From positions 1-7,316 of the forward strand of contig CALAZP010000143.1 of NCBI GenBank assembly GCA_937926355.1: a DNA stretch of 7,316 nt, written 5' to 3'. Below, piece by piece: positions 6,773-7,316 of the stretch. The stretch comes from an uncultured Saprospirales bacterium (GTDB lineage Bacteria; Bacteroidota; Bacteroidia; Chitinophagales; Saprospiraceae). The notes beneath the pieces were generated by a model. That model saw nothing but the letters and a program-made list of their open reading frames with translations. It did no database searches and was not told the DNA's origin. Position 1 is the stretch's first letter; the number at the start of each line of letters is the position of its first letter. A program made the translations under genes and the position numbers.

Positions 6773-7316
6773 ATGGTATTCGAAAATACAATTGAATTTG
6801 CAAGCACTATGGATAAAAAAGATCCATTGCAAGCGTTTCAAAAAAAGTTTTTTATTCCTCCTTTTCAAAAGGAGAAAAGTATTTATTTCTGTGGTAATTC
6901 TTTGGGACTTCAATCTATAAGTGCTCGGGAATCAGTGAAAAAAACTTTAGATGATTGGGCGCAATTGGGTATTGAAGGTTTTTTTGATGGGGATGAAAAT
7001 TGGGCTAATTTACCAGAGCGAATTGCCCATCAACTGAGTACCATTGCGGGAGCATATCCTGAAGAGGTAATGGTAGCTAATGCACTAACGGTTAACCTCC
7101 ATCTATTGATGACCTCATTCTATCAACCTACGCCTAAAAGATATAAAATATTGATCGAAGGGGGTGCATTCCCATCAGACCAATATGCCGTTGACAGCCA
7201 AGTAAAATGGCATGGTTATCTTCCTGAGGAGGCTGTAATTGAAATTTTTCCCGAAGAGGGAAAAAAACTAATACACGAAAATCAAATTAAGGCGGCAATC
7301 CATCAACACGCAGATT
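6773..7316 (+). CDS. kynU: Kynureninase, N-terminal part (runs off the right edge)
   Basis: PLP-dependent hydrolase that cleaves L-kynurenine to anthranilate and L-alanine (or 3-hydroxykynurenine to 3-hydroxyanthranilate). It is used in tryptophan breakdown and in eukaryote-like NAD synthesis from tryptophan. The frame stays open for 181 codons from ATG 6773 to the window end, somewhat under half of the usual roughly 420-residue protein. Signatures are 'IYFCGNSLGLQ' (37-47), 'ANALTVNLHLLMTSFYQPTP' (102-121) and 'KRYKILIEGGAFPSDQYAV' (122-140). L105/T106 and F133/S135/D136 correspond in spacing to the PLP-contacting residues L137/T138 and F165/S167/D168 of the human enzyme. The PLP lysine lies beyond the window. 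The start is 12 bases after ogt. A second in-frame ATG at codon 13 is possible but less likely. No Shine-Dalgarno motif or separate promoter is visible. Confidence 0.95.
   Translation, partial: MVFENTIEFASTMDKKDPLQAFQKKFFIPPFQKEKSIYFCGNSLGLQSISARESVKKTLDDWAQLGIEGFFDGDENWANLPERIAHQLSTIAGAYPEEVMVANALTVNLHLLMTSFYQPTPKRYKILIEGGAFPSDQYAVDSQVKWHGYLPEEAVIEIFPEEGKKLIHENQIKAAIHQHAD

Noticed and set aside
6755..6775. Possible terminator or promoter between ogt and kynU.
   Set aside because: The gap is 12 bases with no stem-loop, and no TAnnTTTG-type Bacteroidota promoter element stands upstream of the kynU start.
1..7316. Search for an undescribed system (defence, mobile, RNA or repeat-based).
   Set aside because: All ten genes are recognisable metabolic or repair families, the sequence is almost fully coding, and no repeats, arrays or unexplained conserved blocks were seen.

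Overview
The window is an ordinary, tightly packed stretch of a histidine biosynthesis operon, all on the + strand. The order is hisG (3' end only), hisD, hisC, hisB (bifunctional), hisH, hisA, hisF and hisIE. It is followed by an O6-methylguanine-DNA methyltransferase gene (ogt type) and the 5' half of a kynureninase gene (kynU) that runs off the right edge. Nearly every base is coding. The largest gap is 27 bases (hisB to hisH), and hisD and hisC overlap by one base in a TAATG junction. No stretch over 300 bases lacks a gene. I see no RNA gene, CRISPR array, insertion sequence, terminator or convincing promoter. The operon promoter must lie to the left of the window.

The proteins point to a member of the Bacteroidota. 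The HisB fusion has a histidinol-phosphatase half with 'VTNQDGLGT' and no cysteine zinc loop, and HisH begins 'VKYNAGN'. The gene starts have no clear Shine-Dalgarno sequences, and the DNA is AT-leaning, judged by eye. Class or genus cannot be read reliably from this sequence.

Together the his genes cover most of the route from ATP and PRPP to histidine. HisG makes phosphoribosyl-ATP. HisIE removes pyrophosphate and opens the ring. HisA isomerises the product to PRFAR. HisH and HisF convert PRFAR to imidazole glycerol phosphate plus AICAR. The HisB C-terminal half dehydrates this, HisC transaminates, the HisB N-terminal half dephosphorylates, and HisD oxidises histidinol to histidine. All catalytic residues I could place are present and every complete gene has the usual family length, so the operon looks intact and functional.

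The last two genes do not belong to histidine synthesis. They follow in the same direction with 8- and 12-base gaps, so they may be read from the same transcript: a DNA alkylation repair protein and an enzyme of tryptophan/kynurenine metabolism. I found no undescribed biological system here. The most noteworthy points are the cysteine-free loop of the HisB phosphatase half and the ogt-kynU tail.
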